64,000 nucleotides of DNA from Drechslerella dactyloides (lineage: Eukaryota; Ascomycota; Orbiliomycetes; Orbiliales; Orbiliaceae), in the NCBI GenBank assembly GCA_020064725.1, contig JAGTWJ010000008.1:558001-622000 (forward strand), read 5' to 3'. Below, piece after piece: positions 31,935 to 43,286 of the stretch. The notes under the pieces were generated by a model. The model ran no database searches. It saw only the letters and a list, made by a program, of their open reading frames with translations, and was not told where the DNA came from. Numbering within the stretch: the first letter of the stretch is position 1; each line of letters starts with the position of its first letter. The translations under genes were made by a program, and so were the position numbers.

Positions 31935-33464
31935 GCGGTTTACCAATGTCCATTTACTTGCGTGTGCGTCTCTCACCAGGCGGGCTCGTGCACGTATATA
32001 CTACTACTCATGATCTCGCACAGCTGGACAGGTAACTAGCCATTCAATTGATCGGGAATATATATCTCCCTGGTTTCATCCACTTTTTGCACGCTCTCCC
32101 ACGCCGTAAGTACACGTCGATATGATGCAATGGCATGCCACCAGACGCACGGGCCCCTGTCAAGCATGACCACCAACAAACCAAAATGCAATATCGAGAC
32201 CGTTACCTGCACACCATTAAGTTGCCACAAAGCCAGCCCCCGAGCATATTCTCCATGGCGTGTCAATCAGTCAGTGTCGCAAAGATCCACTACATCGATC
32301 GAGTATCCTATTAATTAGTAGCATACATGCGCCGATGTTCCCACCAACTTTTGGTTATATACATATTGTATATAACGACACCTGCTGGTACCCCTCGCTG
32401 TTCCCCGCTGCCGGCTGTTATGCGAGCGCGTCTTGTGTCTCGTGGTCGGTTCGTGGGGGTTTATGGCGAGGTCGCTTTTTCGGAAGTGTAATGTACGTAT
32501 CGGTGCGGATGCGCCGTATGGCACTCGTAACTCTGCGCCTTGGTGGTTTGGTGGGAAATCAATACGTAAGTATATATGTATCTTCCGATATATTAGTATC
32601 GGCATTTGTGTACTTTTGAGGTATATCTTGGAAACTTTGAGAAGCTGTAGATTGTATGTATGCTGAATCAAAAAATTGAGACTTGTATTCTTTTGTCTTC
32701 TCTCTAATACATATCATGAAAAGAAAAACATCAAAGAGGGGGGGAAGGGGGTTCTGAAGGTAGGAACTGTCGTATTGCAAGGGTCAACTACAGCTATCGA
32801 GGGCGGCTTTTGTGTCTTCCAAGGTGCTAAGTCAAAAAGCATGAGAATCGAGGTCGCGAGAGCGCATGCCGTCCGAGCTCCCGTTAATTCGGATCGGATA
32901 GTGTAAAGAGAAGCCGAAGCTTCTCATCGGCAGGAAGTAAGATCGGATAGGTGAGGGAAACGTGAAACGCAAAGGAAACACACGCTAAAGAATAGAAACG
33001 TAAGCAGTAGGGAATGGGTATGAGGAGTCAGGTTATTAGCGATAGGTATAGGTGTATCTCTCAGCTGTTCGGGGAATAATTTTCGCAGGAATCACAAGAG
33101 CAAAAAGGATAAAAAAATGATAGACATCGGAAGGGAATGGAAAACAAAGACGCCGACCTTAAATGAACTAGAACTCCCCTTTTCGAATTTTGGTTTAACT
33201 GCAGCACGGACGGAAAAGGAAAGGGGACAAGAGTAACGTAGGGGAAGAGAAACCATGAGGTGCAGCTGCTAGGTATAACGTCGGCAATCGTGATTGGGAG
33301 GGTCGAGATGTGTGCGACGGTGTCGCATGCGGATAGGTATAAAACCACACAGCTAGCCAGAAGAGGTGGTAGCTCGGTGGATCAGAAAAATATATATATT
33401 CGGAGAAGAAAATAGCAACATGTCGGAACTCATATGTCGGTCGTGAGGGAGGCGTAGTAGAGGA
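31935..33464. other. intergenic
   Basis: About 1.5 kb between the 3' ends of PRE8 and the small proline-rich gene. It is AT-rich with several TATATA stretches (32050, 32355, 32570); no supported gene. Confidence 0.45.
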
Positions 33465-34164
33465 TTACTGTGGCAGAGGCGGGGGAGGCGGGGGAGGTAA
33501 CGCTGGCCCGGCGTTTTCCCATACTATCCTCAAGGTCTTGCCATTGATGAGATGGATTGAAACGATATTTGCAGATTCGCTAGCACTCTGTTATACAAAG
33601 CCATTTGTGTAACGAGCGGATTCGTTAGCAAATCTTATTTCTTTTCCCTTCGGTTCTGAGCGAATGGTACAAGGGTAAAGCGATTAGGAGGGGCAAAGAT
33701 AGGGCGAGCAGGCGGGAGATGCATGGCCAACGTGTCGGCTCGCCAATTGAGCAACGACAGCAGTTGACCTTTCATCCTGCAACCGCCCATCCACCATTTC
33801 CGGACGTGGGAAATTTCTGCAAACCGTTGGGCGCAAAAACTAGAGGGGGTAGACACAATTTGTGGAAGATAACGAGCAAAAACAGGGACAGATATATTTC
33901 ACATACGATCAGAATGTCGCTGCCGTTCCCAGGCTGAGTGTTTACCAACGTCACCGTCCCCCCGTTCGGAGTTGTCGTCGTTGTCTGCTGCAGCGTCGAG
34001 TCCTCCGGTGGGTATTGGGGATGCTGGGATGAGCCGGACCCCGGCGGCGGCGGCGGCGGCAGGTTTGGCAGAACTCGTCGGGCAGCGATGACGGGGACAG
34101 GGCCCTCGGACGCGACCGAAGTCTTGGGTGCCCCGAGAAGAGATAGACCACGGCGAACTGGCAT
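33465..34164 (-). CDS. small proline-rich protein of unknown function, two exons
   Basis: Exons 34164..33907 and 33587..33465 joined by a 319-nt intron (ATC|GTATGT to TAACAG, branch TTTGCTAAC) give 126 residues; both ends are phase 0. The longer frame above 34164 lacks an ATG. The N-terminus MPVRRGLSLLGAPKTSV is followed by a PPPPPPG run (about 36-42), a T/Q-rich segment and GGTVTLVNTQPGNGSDILI. Exon 2 encodes a beta-like stretch NIVSIHLINGKTLRIVWE and ends in another proline run (PPPPPPPLPQ). No domain was recognised. The exon 2 composition (dense, non-repetitive, ending cleanly in a stop) supports real coding. Proline runs suggest SH3/WW/EVH1-type partners, which is speculation. Confidence 0.5.
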
Positions 34165-37100
34165 ATCGAAGTTGGCAGGGGAAGCGGGTAGGTCCAGAGA
34201 GAGCAACGGCGACGGCGACTGCGACGACTGCGACACAGAGATGGAGACGCTGGAATGAGGGTTGAGGACGGTCGTTTCGGCACACCCCAAAATATCCAAG
34301 CAGACGTTCTCGCTACGGGCCCCGAACTAGAATTTTAATCCCTGGCGGGACAAATCGGCAGCAGGATTGGCCGCCTCGAGTGCTTGTTGCCAGCCGGAAG
34401 GTCGGTGATTGGTTCGTCGTGACCGGCAGCGGGCAGAGGTTGGGCGGAACGGGGTGGTGGTGGCGGGCAGGCGGGCGAGGGTGTTCGTTTGCTGTTCAGC
34501 AGCTCTGTTGGGCCTGGAAGGTGGTGGATGGAGGGATGGATGTTGGAGCCCTTGTCGGTCAGATGGGCTGAGCTCTGGAACCACGGTGATTGACTGATTT
34601 GGTCGGCCGGAGAGAGAGCGAAGCAGAGGAAGAGGAGGAGGAGGAGAGAGGAGAGGAAGGGAGAGAGGGAAGTGGGAAGAGAACGAGATGGCGAGAGAGC
34701 GACGGAGGGACGGAGAGATGATGAGGCGAGCCAATGCAACAGGCAGATCGAAGCGGTCTCTTGGGGCAACACAAGCAGGATTAAAGGAGGACGCTGGCCG
34801 TGGGACAGGCTGCCGGGAACGGGGGACTCTCGAGGGCGGCCGGAGGGGCAGCGTCGGTGGTGAAGCCGGAGCGGCGGGTTCGCGATGGTCCGGGCGGCGG
34901 TGACGATGAGGTTGCAGGTGGCAGATTGGAGCGATTGATTGATTGGGAGGGAGGGAAGGAGGGAGGAAGACGGAAACGGAGAGCGATGGGGAAAAAGGTG
35001 GCCGCCAACAAAGCTTTTCAATGAAGCCGACGACGAAGGCGCCCGCCAGCAACAACCACTCCAATTCCACAGCCAATTTTACTTTCAGCCCGGCTCAGCA
35101 GCACCAACCAACCAGCCAGCCAACCAACCAACCTGCTTTCCCGGCCGTGCTTCGGCTTCTCCAATTCCTTCTCTCGATTTCGATGCCCGTCCACGAGGTT
35201 CGCTCGCGGTGGAATGGTCAGAGAAGTCGATCGGCTGGACGAGGACAACCACGCCCGCAGCGAAGGCAAATACAGGCCGGGCCACTGACCGATGCTCTCA
35301 TCAGAACGAAAGAGAAAAGACGTGCAAGGTCGACAGAATCAATCGATCAGGACTAAACCGTCGGCCTGGAATGCAAAACATGCAGCTGCAAAATGCAAGC
35401 CGATTGCCAGATACGCTCCGCTCGCCATTATATATATCAGCCATAAAAGCCCGAACAGGTCCGCCTCAAATTTAGAAACCATATCCAAACCGGACCTGGG
35501 GCCAGGCCAGCGGGCCCGAAAGAGTCGAATACCTTCGCTGGAGGGGAGTGCTTAACCTCCCTGGCTAAGGTCGTTTGAGATCTCGCTAGCTCCTTCGGTA
35601 CTTGCTGCTCATAGCTGGGCTGGGCTGGCCATTCCCGACACGGCTTACGATCTTCGATACCTGCATGCGGTTCCGGCCCTCGCCCTCAGCTCGGATATCG
35701 AGCAATCAATCAAGCAACCGAGCAGGCAGACAGGCAGACAGGCAGACGAGCACCACCGTCACTCAGTTCCCGACGCAGAGCCGTGACTCGTCCTAGGTAC
35801 GCTACATACAGACAGACAGACATCACGCATGGTCCGTTCTGGTTTGATGGGGACACCGCTGCCAATCGTATCTTCAATATCAGGCAGAATCGTTCTGCAG
35901 AATGTTCTCTGCCATCTGAGGTATAACGGCCGTTGATATGATATTGAAATTAATATCAGACGTCGTATAATAATTAAAACCACAGACGAGAAAAATTTGC
36001 ACTTCCGCGTCCGCTGCGGCAGCGTCTCGAAAGGCCCAATATAACATAGACGCCTGCGACAAGCAATGCCGTCAATAGAGTGACGCCGCATGTACCAAGT
36101 ATATGCTTACATACCGGGCGACATGAGGTGCTGCCATACAGATCGTTTGCCCATCTCTCCCTCCGAATGCGGATGTTCTCTGCCCCGAATTCTTATTCCT
36201 TCTTCTTCTTTCCTGTTATGAGCAGCGCTGGCATGTACGCCATACAGTTCACACGTCCAATCCATTCCGATTTGGATTCAAATTCCCCGTAACTTTCCCG
36301 ACTTTCTATCCGGAGCATACAGATACGAATCCATCTCTGTCCACTCGCTGTCGCACATTACGACGCACGCACGATGCCCGAGCCGATAAATTTTCTTCTT
36401 TCCCTCCGCTCCTTTGCTCCCCTGCCCTGTCCAGCTGGCGAACGAGGAAGTTTTCGCGAAAACGGCCTGCACTGCACACTGCACACTGCATCCTGTGCGG
36501 TTGCATGTCTGTAATATTACCACCCACTCCACAGTTTTTATAGCGGTGGATCCCCATCATCCATGTGCACAGCTGCATGCCATCTCGCCAAAATAAAAAA
36601 ATTTTGATCCATATCCCCAACGAGAAGTACGAAAACATGTCCGCCCTGTTTTCCATGCAGTGATTTCGCCTTTCGCTTAACTAGCATGAGATTTTAGCAC
36701 CCATCATCCCGGCTCCTCTCGATCCAGCGACGAACGCTGCACACGTCTGTCCAACCCAACATGTCCCAGTCACGGTTACAACGCTACGCAGCACATACTT
36801 TGTACCGTACATATATGGGTACGTACAACTTGTGCACATGTACCGTGAATATCTGGCGACCATGCCGTCAAGCTTAGCCAGGCGTGCCCGAAAAAAAAAA
36901 TCCTCTGCTTCTCGGTGCCCGCCCGCCCGTCATAGGCGCATGCACATAACTGCATCTTTGCGCCGTCCGTCCTGCACCGTGACCCCCAAACGTAGCCCTC
37001 GGCGACCCCCAACCAGCCGGCGACCGATAGCTACAATCTTGTCAATCTTCGATCTGATTGCTCATGCATGCACGAAATCTGTACCGCGAATCTGAAATCA

Positions 37101-39278
37101 GCGTCCAGAGCTCTTTCGTGCGAGTGTCTGTGAGAGGCAACGTGACGCTCGAACGTTAAACTAGACGTCGCACGTTCGATACTTAGCTGACACTACTACA
37201 ATCGTACGCTTCCGCGATAACGCACGAGCCGGCTGTATCCGTTACGGACACCTGACAAATAAGCACTATTCACACCGTGTGTATTATGTAACAGCAGAGT
37301 AATAGTGATTCGATCCCATGCCGTGCATTCCAGGGCATGCCAGCTGCCAGCGCGCGAAGCATCGATTTCGCATCGAAAACGAACTCCGATCCCGCAGCAC
37401 GAATATTCGAACACTTTTCGGTCTCTTTTTTTCTTTTCTTTTCTTTTCTTTTCCTTCCGGCGATAAGTTGTGAACATGTTATTGGCAAACACGAAAATAA
37501 AGCTGCCAATTTCCGATGGCGCCATGACGCTGCAGTGATCTTCAGGCAAGCTTCCCGGTACGCTACTTTTTATAAGTGTTTCTGATGACCCTTAAGTGAA
37601 CACAGTATAACGTTGAAAAAGTTAAAGTACCAAGTGCACTTCCTATAACTATTGGCAATCGCCATCCACCCACGCTCGGCAGGAACGCGCTCGCATTGCG
37701 CCACACTTGACGGCGGTACGTTTCATATCGAAATTGCAACCTTCACGGCAACATTGCGATCCGAATTTATGTATGGGCTCCGTACATACACACAGTGCAT
37801 TATCAGTATCAAAAAGGGCGTTCTGCCGGCATATTCCCCACATTATTGAATTCTAAGCAATTACAGCTACATGTGAGGCTTGCCTCTACATATGTGCGTT
37901 CAAATGATGCGCCAGTGCTATAGCCCTTACGACACGCGGACTAAAGTCCGCACAACTATGAGAAATATATGCTATGGAACCGGCACGGAAGCATCCGGCA
38001 TTGCTACGGATTTCAGAGTAGCACTCAAAAACACGCCAAAATCCCAATTATATCTACCAGTCGCCGGCATATTATCTGACTTGATAAATGTGAGTGAGTG
38101 CCGCCAGCTGTTTCGCAGGAGTTCAGGTACGACAGGATTCATAATCTCGAGATTATTGTCATGCAAAACAGACAAATTCCTAAGTTCGTACAATTGCGAC
38201 ATATGAATCCAACCATGTCGGGATCACAGCTGCATCGATGTCGCGACCCGCCCTGATTCTGCGGCACGGAACAAAATATATACGGTTGGCTGCTGCCACG
38301 TGTTTCAAAGTTGGATAATTATAAAAACAACGACGGGGAGTTTAAAACGTCAAAATTGGGTTCCGGGAAAGTTCCACAGCGGCACTCCTCGTGATCACAA
38401 GTTGGCCTAGGTATACATCTGTTGGTGATATATATCACAGCCATGAATCGGCGTCACAACCTAACTCGGGAAAAAACGTCCGCAGTGACTTACGGTATAG
38501 CCATTTTCTCATTGTTATTTATCGATTTTAAACATCTCTGCCGTTTCAAGTAGGTCAACGAGGCTGGCACGATTGAGTCCGTAGGTGGCAGGGCCCATGG
38601 CGTAGCTACCGAGCTCTTAAATGTCGAGCTCGAGTTGACTACAAAGGTAAAGTTATAAAACTATAAATCTATGAGCGTTAGGTCGGTTCATCATGACCTT
38701 GGAAGCTGTATTATCTCCGATCGCTGCCACCAACTGTAAACCCGTGCAGGTTAGCGCACGACAAGATTTCATGATGTCTACAACTTTACTGCACGGGGAA
38801 ACTTGTCACCTGGACTGGATCATGACTAATATATCATAACAATTTTCGTATCTACAGTACGCCCTCGTATGTCCACGAGCATGTGCGTCTTTCCGTGCAC
38901 ATTGCAGCTGGCGTATTATAAATATGTCTACGTAGTCGCATGTCCATGCGTTATGCTGAGGGGAAATATTGTGTTTCGAAGTCGACGGCGCCTGGCTTTG
39001 AAATTAACACCGTCTAAAATGCACACTCATATGCATAATCTCTAGATCTTGTAGATTAAACAGCTGTCGAGTAAGTAGTAGCCTTTACTTGGCAGGGTTC
39101 AACGTAGGTGCTTGTCATCTCATAACATCAGATCTATCGATATACTCGCTCATTCATGCACACGCCGCGCTAGGGCATTATATCTATCTGCAGAAGCTTG
39201 CGAGGCGGCTTAATTCTGGGAGCTCAAGTTAACGTACGTCTGCGAAATGTATAGATCCCTAACTACATTTACAAGATT
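34165..39278. other. 5.1 kb gene-poor region
   Basis: No gene could be supported. 34300-35080 is GA-rich on the plus strand with low-complexity (GAGGAGGAG, TTGATTGATTGG), which creates long but meaningless open frames. Tandem tetranucleotides occur at about 35104-35133 (AACC/AGCC) and 35723-35752 (AGGC/AGAC), and a CT-rich TTTTC repeat at 37428-37452. From about 36 kb to 39.2 kb the DNA is AT-richer with frequent short palindromic hexamers and no open frame of interest. This may be the promoter side of the secreted-protein gene at 39279. Confidence 0.5.
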
Positions 39279-40520
39279 ATGCGTCTCATATCATCACCAA
39301 CATTGGCCGCCCAAACTCTGCACCAACTAGGCCATCTGGTCTGCTTAACACTGCTGCTGCTGCTCGACGGTATAATTAATATCCCGGCAACTGCCATGGC
39401 GAGCAATATGCCTACATCTCCCGCATTCAATTCGTCGGATCTCGAAAACATCGATTCAACATTAACATCGCTGGGGTTTTCAACCCCAGAAAATGATACC
39501 CTCAAGCGACGCCCAGAGTATTACAGAACCAGGGTACCGGTATCCATCTCCAACAGCCGCAAAATCGAAAAGCGGATCGCGGCACCTCAGGCCTATGTCG
39601 TCTGCCCAAACATAGATTCCGTGGTCTACGACATGGACCCGGACCCGTCCGCTTACCCTGTCGTCGTCCGCCACGATACAACCAACCCCAACGCGGTCGA
39701 GGCGCCGGACAGACGTGCGGATTTCCGGATAGCCACGAATCCCGATCCCGCCGTCCGGAACGCCGTGCTCCCGCGAATATGGGCGATGGCCTACCATTGG
39801 CTGAAGGTATGTCAGGAGTGCGAGTGCGAGGACGGCCAGGTAACCGAGGGTAGACAGGGCAGTAAATGCGACTACTACGCCGCGCTAGAGTGCCCTTCGT
39901 GGTATAACTGCTACTGCTTCCTTCCAGCGGACAAGCCTCTGAAAGAGAGCATGCACAAGGATCCCCACAGAGACGGCGATGCGCTGGGCGTCCTGACGCA
40001 ATGGGAGAAACTGAAAGCGAAACACCATGATTCTCTACCGCTAATTAGAGGGTCAATTCCACCGCAGAAACCGGTCAAGGCCGACGAGGGGTTCTCGATA
40101 TCCGTGCACAAGGAATCGGTAGCCAGCACGAACGAACCGTACTACGTGGAGGGCCCGAGCAAAGGGCAGACGTGGGATTGGCTTCGAAATCTTCGAGGTC
40201 TTCGGAATCCGTTGATGGGAATCAGCCTGGGGGCTTCGTATGCGGCCTTTCTGGCAGATGCAACGTTCAACAGGAACGCTGCGAGACTGCGAGGCGCGGG
40301 GCCGCCAATAACCATCACTAGACGGGCGGTAGACGGCCATTCGGATGCTCTCTCTGCTGCGGACGAAACCACGGTAGACAAAGGCGGGGCTGTACCACGA
40401 ACTAACATGCAGGGTGACGGCGCAGTCAAGTCTTCCGGGAGGCGTGGTTCGGAGGTCGATCTAGATCTGGTGAGGGGATCGATATCGATTGTGCCGCTTA
40501 TTCTCTGGGCTTTGTCATGA
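39279..40520 (+). CDS. secreted cysteine-rich protein with Kex2-like sites and GPI-like tail, tandem paralogue 1
   Basis: Unknown function; clearly paralogous to the next gene. An intronless frame encodes 413 residues. An N-terminal hydrophobic segment (about 19-38, HLVCLTLLLLLDG) acts as signal peptide. A pro-like region follows, ending in dibasic sites (KRR 76-78; EKR 97-99). The mature-like domain starts AYVVC and has eight cysteines: C109, then C178-x2-C181-x-C183-x13-C197-x7-C205-x4-C211-x-C213. A second conserved block is EPYYVEGPSKGQTWDW (286-301), then GISLGASYAAF and FNRNAARLRG. A dibasic RR (348-349) follows. The C-terminus ends in a hydrophobic segment (SISIVPLILWALS) after a polar linker, as in GPI-anchored proteins. 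Secretion and Kex2 processing are inferred from these signals. It could be a cell-surface protein or effector-like secreted protein. Confidence 0.82.
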   Translation: MRLISSPTLAAQTLHQLGHLVCLTLLLLLDGIINIPATAMASNMPTSPAFNSSDLENIDSTLTSLGFSTPENDTLKRRPEYYRTRVPVSISNSRKIEKRIAAPQAYVVCPNIDSVVYDMDPDPSAYPVVVRHDTTNPNAVEAPDRRADFRIATNPDPAVRNAVLPRIWAMAYHWLKVCQECECEDGQVTEGRQGSKCDYYAALECPSWYNCYCFLPADKPLKESMHKDPHRDGDALGVLTQWEKLKAKHHDSLPLIRGSIPPQKPVKADEGFSISVHKESVASTNEPYYVEGPSKGQTWDWLRNLRGLRNPLMGISLGASYAAFLADATFNRNAARLRGAGPPITITRRAVDGHSDALSAADETTVDKGGAVPRTNMQGDGAVKSSGRRGSEVDLDLVRGSISIVPLILWALS

Positions 40521-41329
40521 CTTTGATGTTATTGCATCGCCCTTCGAATCTTGCACGTTTTTTGAAATTATAGCAATGGACCACCTTGGTAGTAAGTTTT
40601 AATCATATCGTGTTTTCCTTTATTTCATTATCGAGTTATCTCGCCCCATGGTCAGGCTGCAGGCCCGAGCTGAGACCCTCTTTGTCTCCCGAGCCAGATT
40701 ACCATACTTTAACCAGTGAGGCCAGTGTGCCGCAGGCACTCTCTGGTCAATTCCCCGGTGTGGGATTTTCCCAATTCTCGTGTTGGGCGGCTCACATTCA
40801 AATATTCTCGATGACCGCACTCAACCTTTGCATAGCCTCGATCGAAACCAGGGAATTAACAGACGGCGAGGTGGAGGGAACAGCTCAATGTAACGCCAAC
40901 ATGCACATGGCCGACAATCTTTGAATACATGTATACATGAACAGCTGTCGGCTCCGGGACCAACAATGCAATGTCATTCGCTCTACGCCGCCCATGCCAC
41001 GGTGCTTATCTTATAAAAAAATCTTTTATCTATCTCCAAAATCGGCCGTTTACAACGTTATATAACTGTTGTTCCCGTGAATGAGATACCTTTAAGTTAT
41101 GAATCTTGATTAATTGACACACCTTTTCAAAGCGAAAGACCGATCAAATATATATAAATACGGCTTGCGATGTTCGTTCCCAGACTTTGCGAGAATTAGC
41201 ACCTGGCGAAGTCACCTCGTACAAATCCGAGCCAATTTCAGTCGCCGTGATTCTGTATATAGCAGTAAAAATACTCTTTCACTTGCGTATTTTCACTCCG
41301 TTACTATTGCACATACGTGCAAACGTACG
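40521..41329. promoter_or_regulatory. intergenic region between the tandem paralogues
   Basis: 809 bp with promoter features of paralogue 2, including the TATA-like sequence at 41151. No extra gene was seen. Confidence 0.4.
41151..41160 (+). promoter_or_regulatory. TATA-like element upstream of secreted paralogue 2
   Basis: TATATAAATA lies 170 bases before the ATG at 41330, a plausible core promoter position for a strongly regulated secreted-protein gene. Confidence 0.35.
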
Positions 41330-42388
41330 ATGCGCCTCTCGTTGCCTGTTGCACCGGAAAAGCACGCGCATGCCCTCATCCTATACACAGTCATACCTCT
41401 GCTTCTGTTCACATCGCTGCTGCTAGTACATTACACATCGTACACTAGCACACCCGCAACAGCCGACGAAAAGACACATAGCAGAGCATGGGTAAACGGC
41501 ACAAAGCACACACCTCTCTCCTCGCCGGAGCCACCAAAAGCCGACATTGATGCTCCGTCGACACCGAAATTACAACCATCAGCTCCGACGAGCAGGCACC
41601 CAGGATTCCGACGTCTGAAACGGACGGAGCCTCTCCTCGGAGCCTACGTCAAGTGCGCTACAGTAGATCAAGTCATCCACAGTATGAATCCGGACCCGTT
41701 GAACTACACTTCCGTTTTAGCAAGAGTCCCGGGCGGCGGTTTGCGACGAATGCGGCGCCCGAGCTTCCGTTACCGATGGGATGACGCGGCAGACGCACCG
41801 GACGAGCAACAGCGCGATGCCCTGCGCTGGCTGCAGGAGGAGTACGCTAAAGAGGCGATTGAAGAGTGCGAGGAATGTGAATGCGATGACAATCGCAATA
41901 TTGTCGTACCCGTCATCAATTGGTGGTCTCAGTGCACTCGTGAACATGCACAGACATGTGGGGATTGGTACAGGTGTGCGTGTATGCTCCGTGTCGACGA
42001 CGACCCTGAACTTCAGAAGAAGGCCGACCCGGAGCCGGTTCCCGCTCTGCGGGTGATTGACTCCCTGGCGCTGGTTAGAAAAGCGAGGCAGCAGGCGAAG
42101 TTGTGTGCTGCGGAGGCGTGCGGGGATTCGGGGCAGGGAAGCTCTCAACCGGCCCCGGTAGCGGTGTACAAAACGGAGGTGGGCGGCACCAGGGAGCCAT
42201 ATTATCTCGAGGGCCCAAGCAAGGGGGTAACGTGGGACTGGATGCGTAGCCCGCTGTTGGGCTTTAATTATGGAGCGTCGTGGGCGGCCTTTGTCTCGAA
42301 TTCGATGTTCAATCGGGCGCATGGGAGATTGCGCGGCCGGCCGGGGCCAGCGCTCATCACCAAGAGGGAGGCAGATGCTGACAATTAG
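41330..42388 (+). CDS. secreted cysteine-rich protein with Kex2-like sites, tandem paralogue 2
   Basis: Paralogue of 39279-40520. The open frame extends upstream to 41114 but the first ATG is at 41330, giving 352 residues. A hydrophobic segment (about 15-34, ALILYTVIPLLLFTSLLLVH) serves as signal or type II anchor. A pro-like region rich in Pro/Ser/Thr ends in RRLKR (94-98). The domain then begins AYVKC with cysteines C109, C180-x2-C183-x-C185-x16-C202-x7-C210-x4-C216-x-C218, the same spacing as paralogue 1 apart from one loop; C259 and C264 are extra. The shared block EPYYLEGPSKGVTWDW (289-304) is followed by GASWAAF and FNRAHGRLRG. The C-terminus is ITKREADADN: a Kex2 KR followed by alternating acidic/alanine residues, without the hydrophobic GPI-like tail of paralogue 1. 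No known domain was recognised. Confidence 0.82.
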   Translation: MRLSLPVAPEKHAHALILYTVIPLLLFTSLLLVHYTSYTSTPATADEKTHSRAWVNGTKHTPLSSPEPPKADIDAPSTPKLQPSAPTSRHPGFRRLKRTEPLLGAYVKCATVDQVIHSMNPDPLNYTSVLARVPGGGLRRMRRPSFRYRWDDAADAPDEQQRDALRWLQEEYAKEAIEECEECECDDNRNIVVPVINWWSQCTREHAQTCGDWYRCACMLRVDDDPELQKKADPEPVPALRVIDSLALVRKARQQAKLCAAEACGDSGQGSSQPAPVAVYKTEVGGTREPYYLEGPSKGVTWDWMRSPLLGFNYGASWAAFVSNSMFNRAHGRLRGRPGPALITKREADADN

Positions 42389-43286
42389 CCGTTGAGTCTA
42401 TGCGCCATGGCATGTGTAACGCAAATTGACGCTGGGCAAGAATTGTATCGTGCTGTATGAAATCAAAAGTGTTCTCTGTCTGCACGTGTAGTATTTTGTC
42501 GGCCATCGTGTTGTAGACGGCGACCTATAGCAGTGGTGTTCTCCACAAAGATACTATGCAATATATTAACATGGGCGTTAAACAAGCTCTGGCAGACACA
42601 GATAGAAGACATCTCGGCGTGGACCGAGTCCTTTAAGCACATAAGCCGTGCATTAATATATAATTCGATCCACCTTATAATACACGCATCGAAGGAGTCC
42701 AGCCGACGATGCTGAGCTAGCAGCGTCCCGACTTGGCTGCGTGATACGCAGATACACCAACTCGTCCTCGGATGCACATGAAAGAGTCCGGTTAACGAGA
42801 GCATATTCGGGTGATGCGACTATATAAGGTACGAAGTAGTTACATGTACGTACGATATAAGGCGAGATCCGGCGAGAAGTATATATATTATATAAAAGCG
42901 CCCATCGACTCGGCGCAGGCAGTGAAGTTCAAACATCATGCGGCAAGAACAGAAAGGGCGAAATTTCAAAAGAAAAAGAAATCCAAACGAATAACTCGCT
43001 CGAAGCATGTATTGTATGATACAGCGAAAAAACACCAAGAACAGCCAGCATTAGTGACCTACCGAGCTCTGGGGCGCCAGAGCTGGTACAAGTCCGATGA
43101 GACCAAGGCGACAACTGTCGCTTTCACAACTACTAGTCACAAAGAAAATACTTAAATAAAAGATATAAAACGGGGAACGTGCAAAACGACACGAAAACTC
43201 CAGCTCTGACCCCCACGACAGCAGGCAATTGTAACCGTCTTTGTATTGTAGTTGTAATGAACCGAAACACACACACAGAACTCCAT
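42389..43286. other. intergenic between convergent genes
   Basis: About 900 bp of AT-rich DNA between the 3' ends of paralogue 2 and VTI1; no gene supported. Confidence 0.45.

Noticed and set aside
34165..34299. N-terminal extension of the proline-rich protein
   Set aside because: The longer frame starts at TTG; the first ATG is at 34164.
34327..35076. Overlapping open frames of about 230-250 codons on the minus strand
   Set aside because: Translation of GA/CT low-complexity DNA (Ser/Pro/Leu runs) in two frames at once; not protein-like.
41114..41329. N-terminal extension of secreted paralogue 2
   Set aside because: Starts at TTG and runs through the TATA-like promoter element; the signal segment follows the ATG at 41330.
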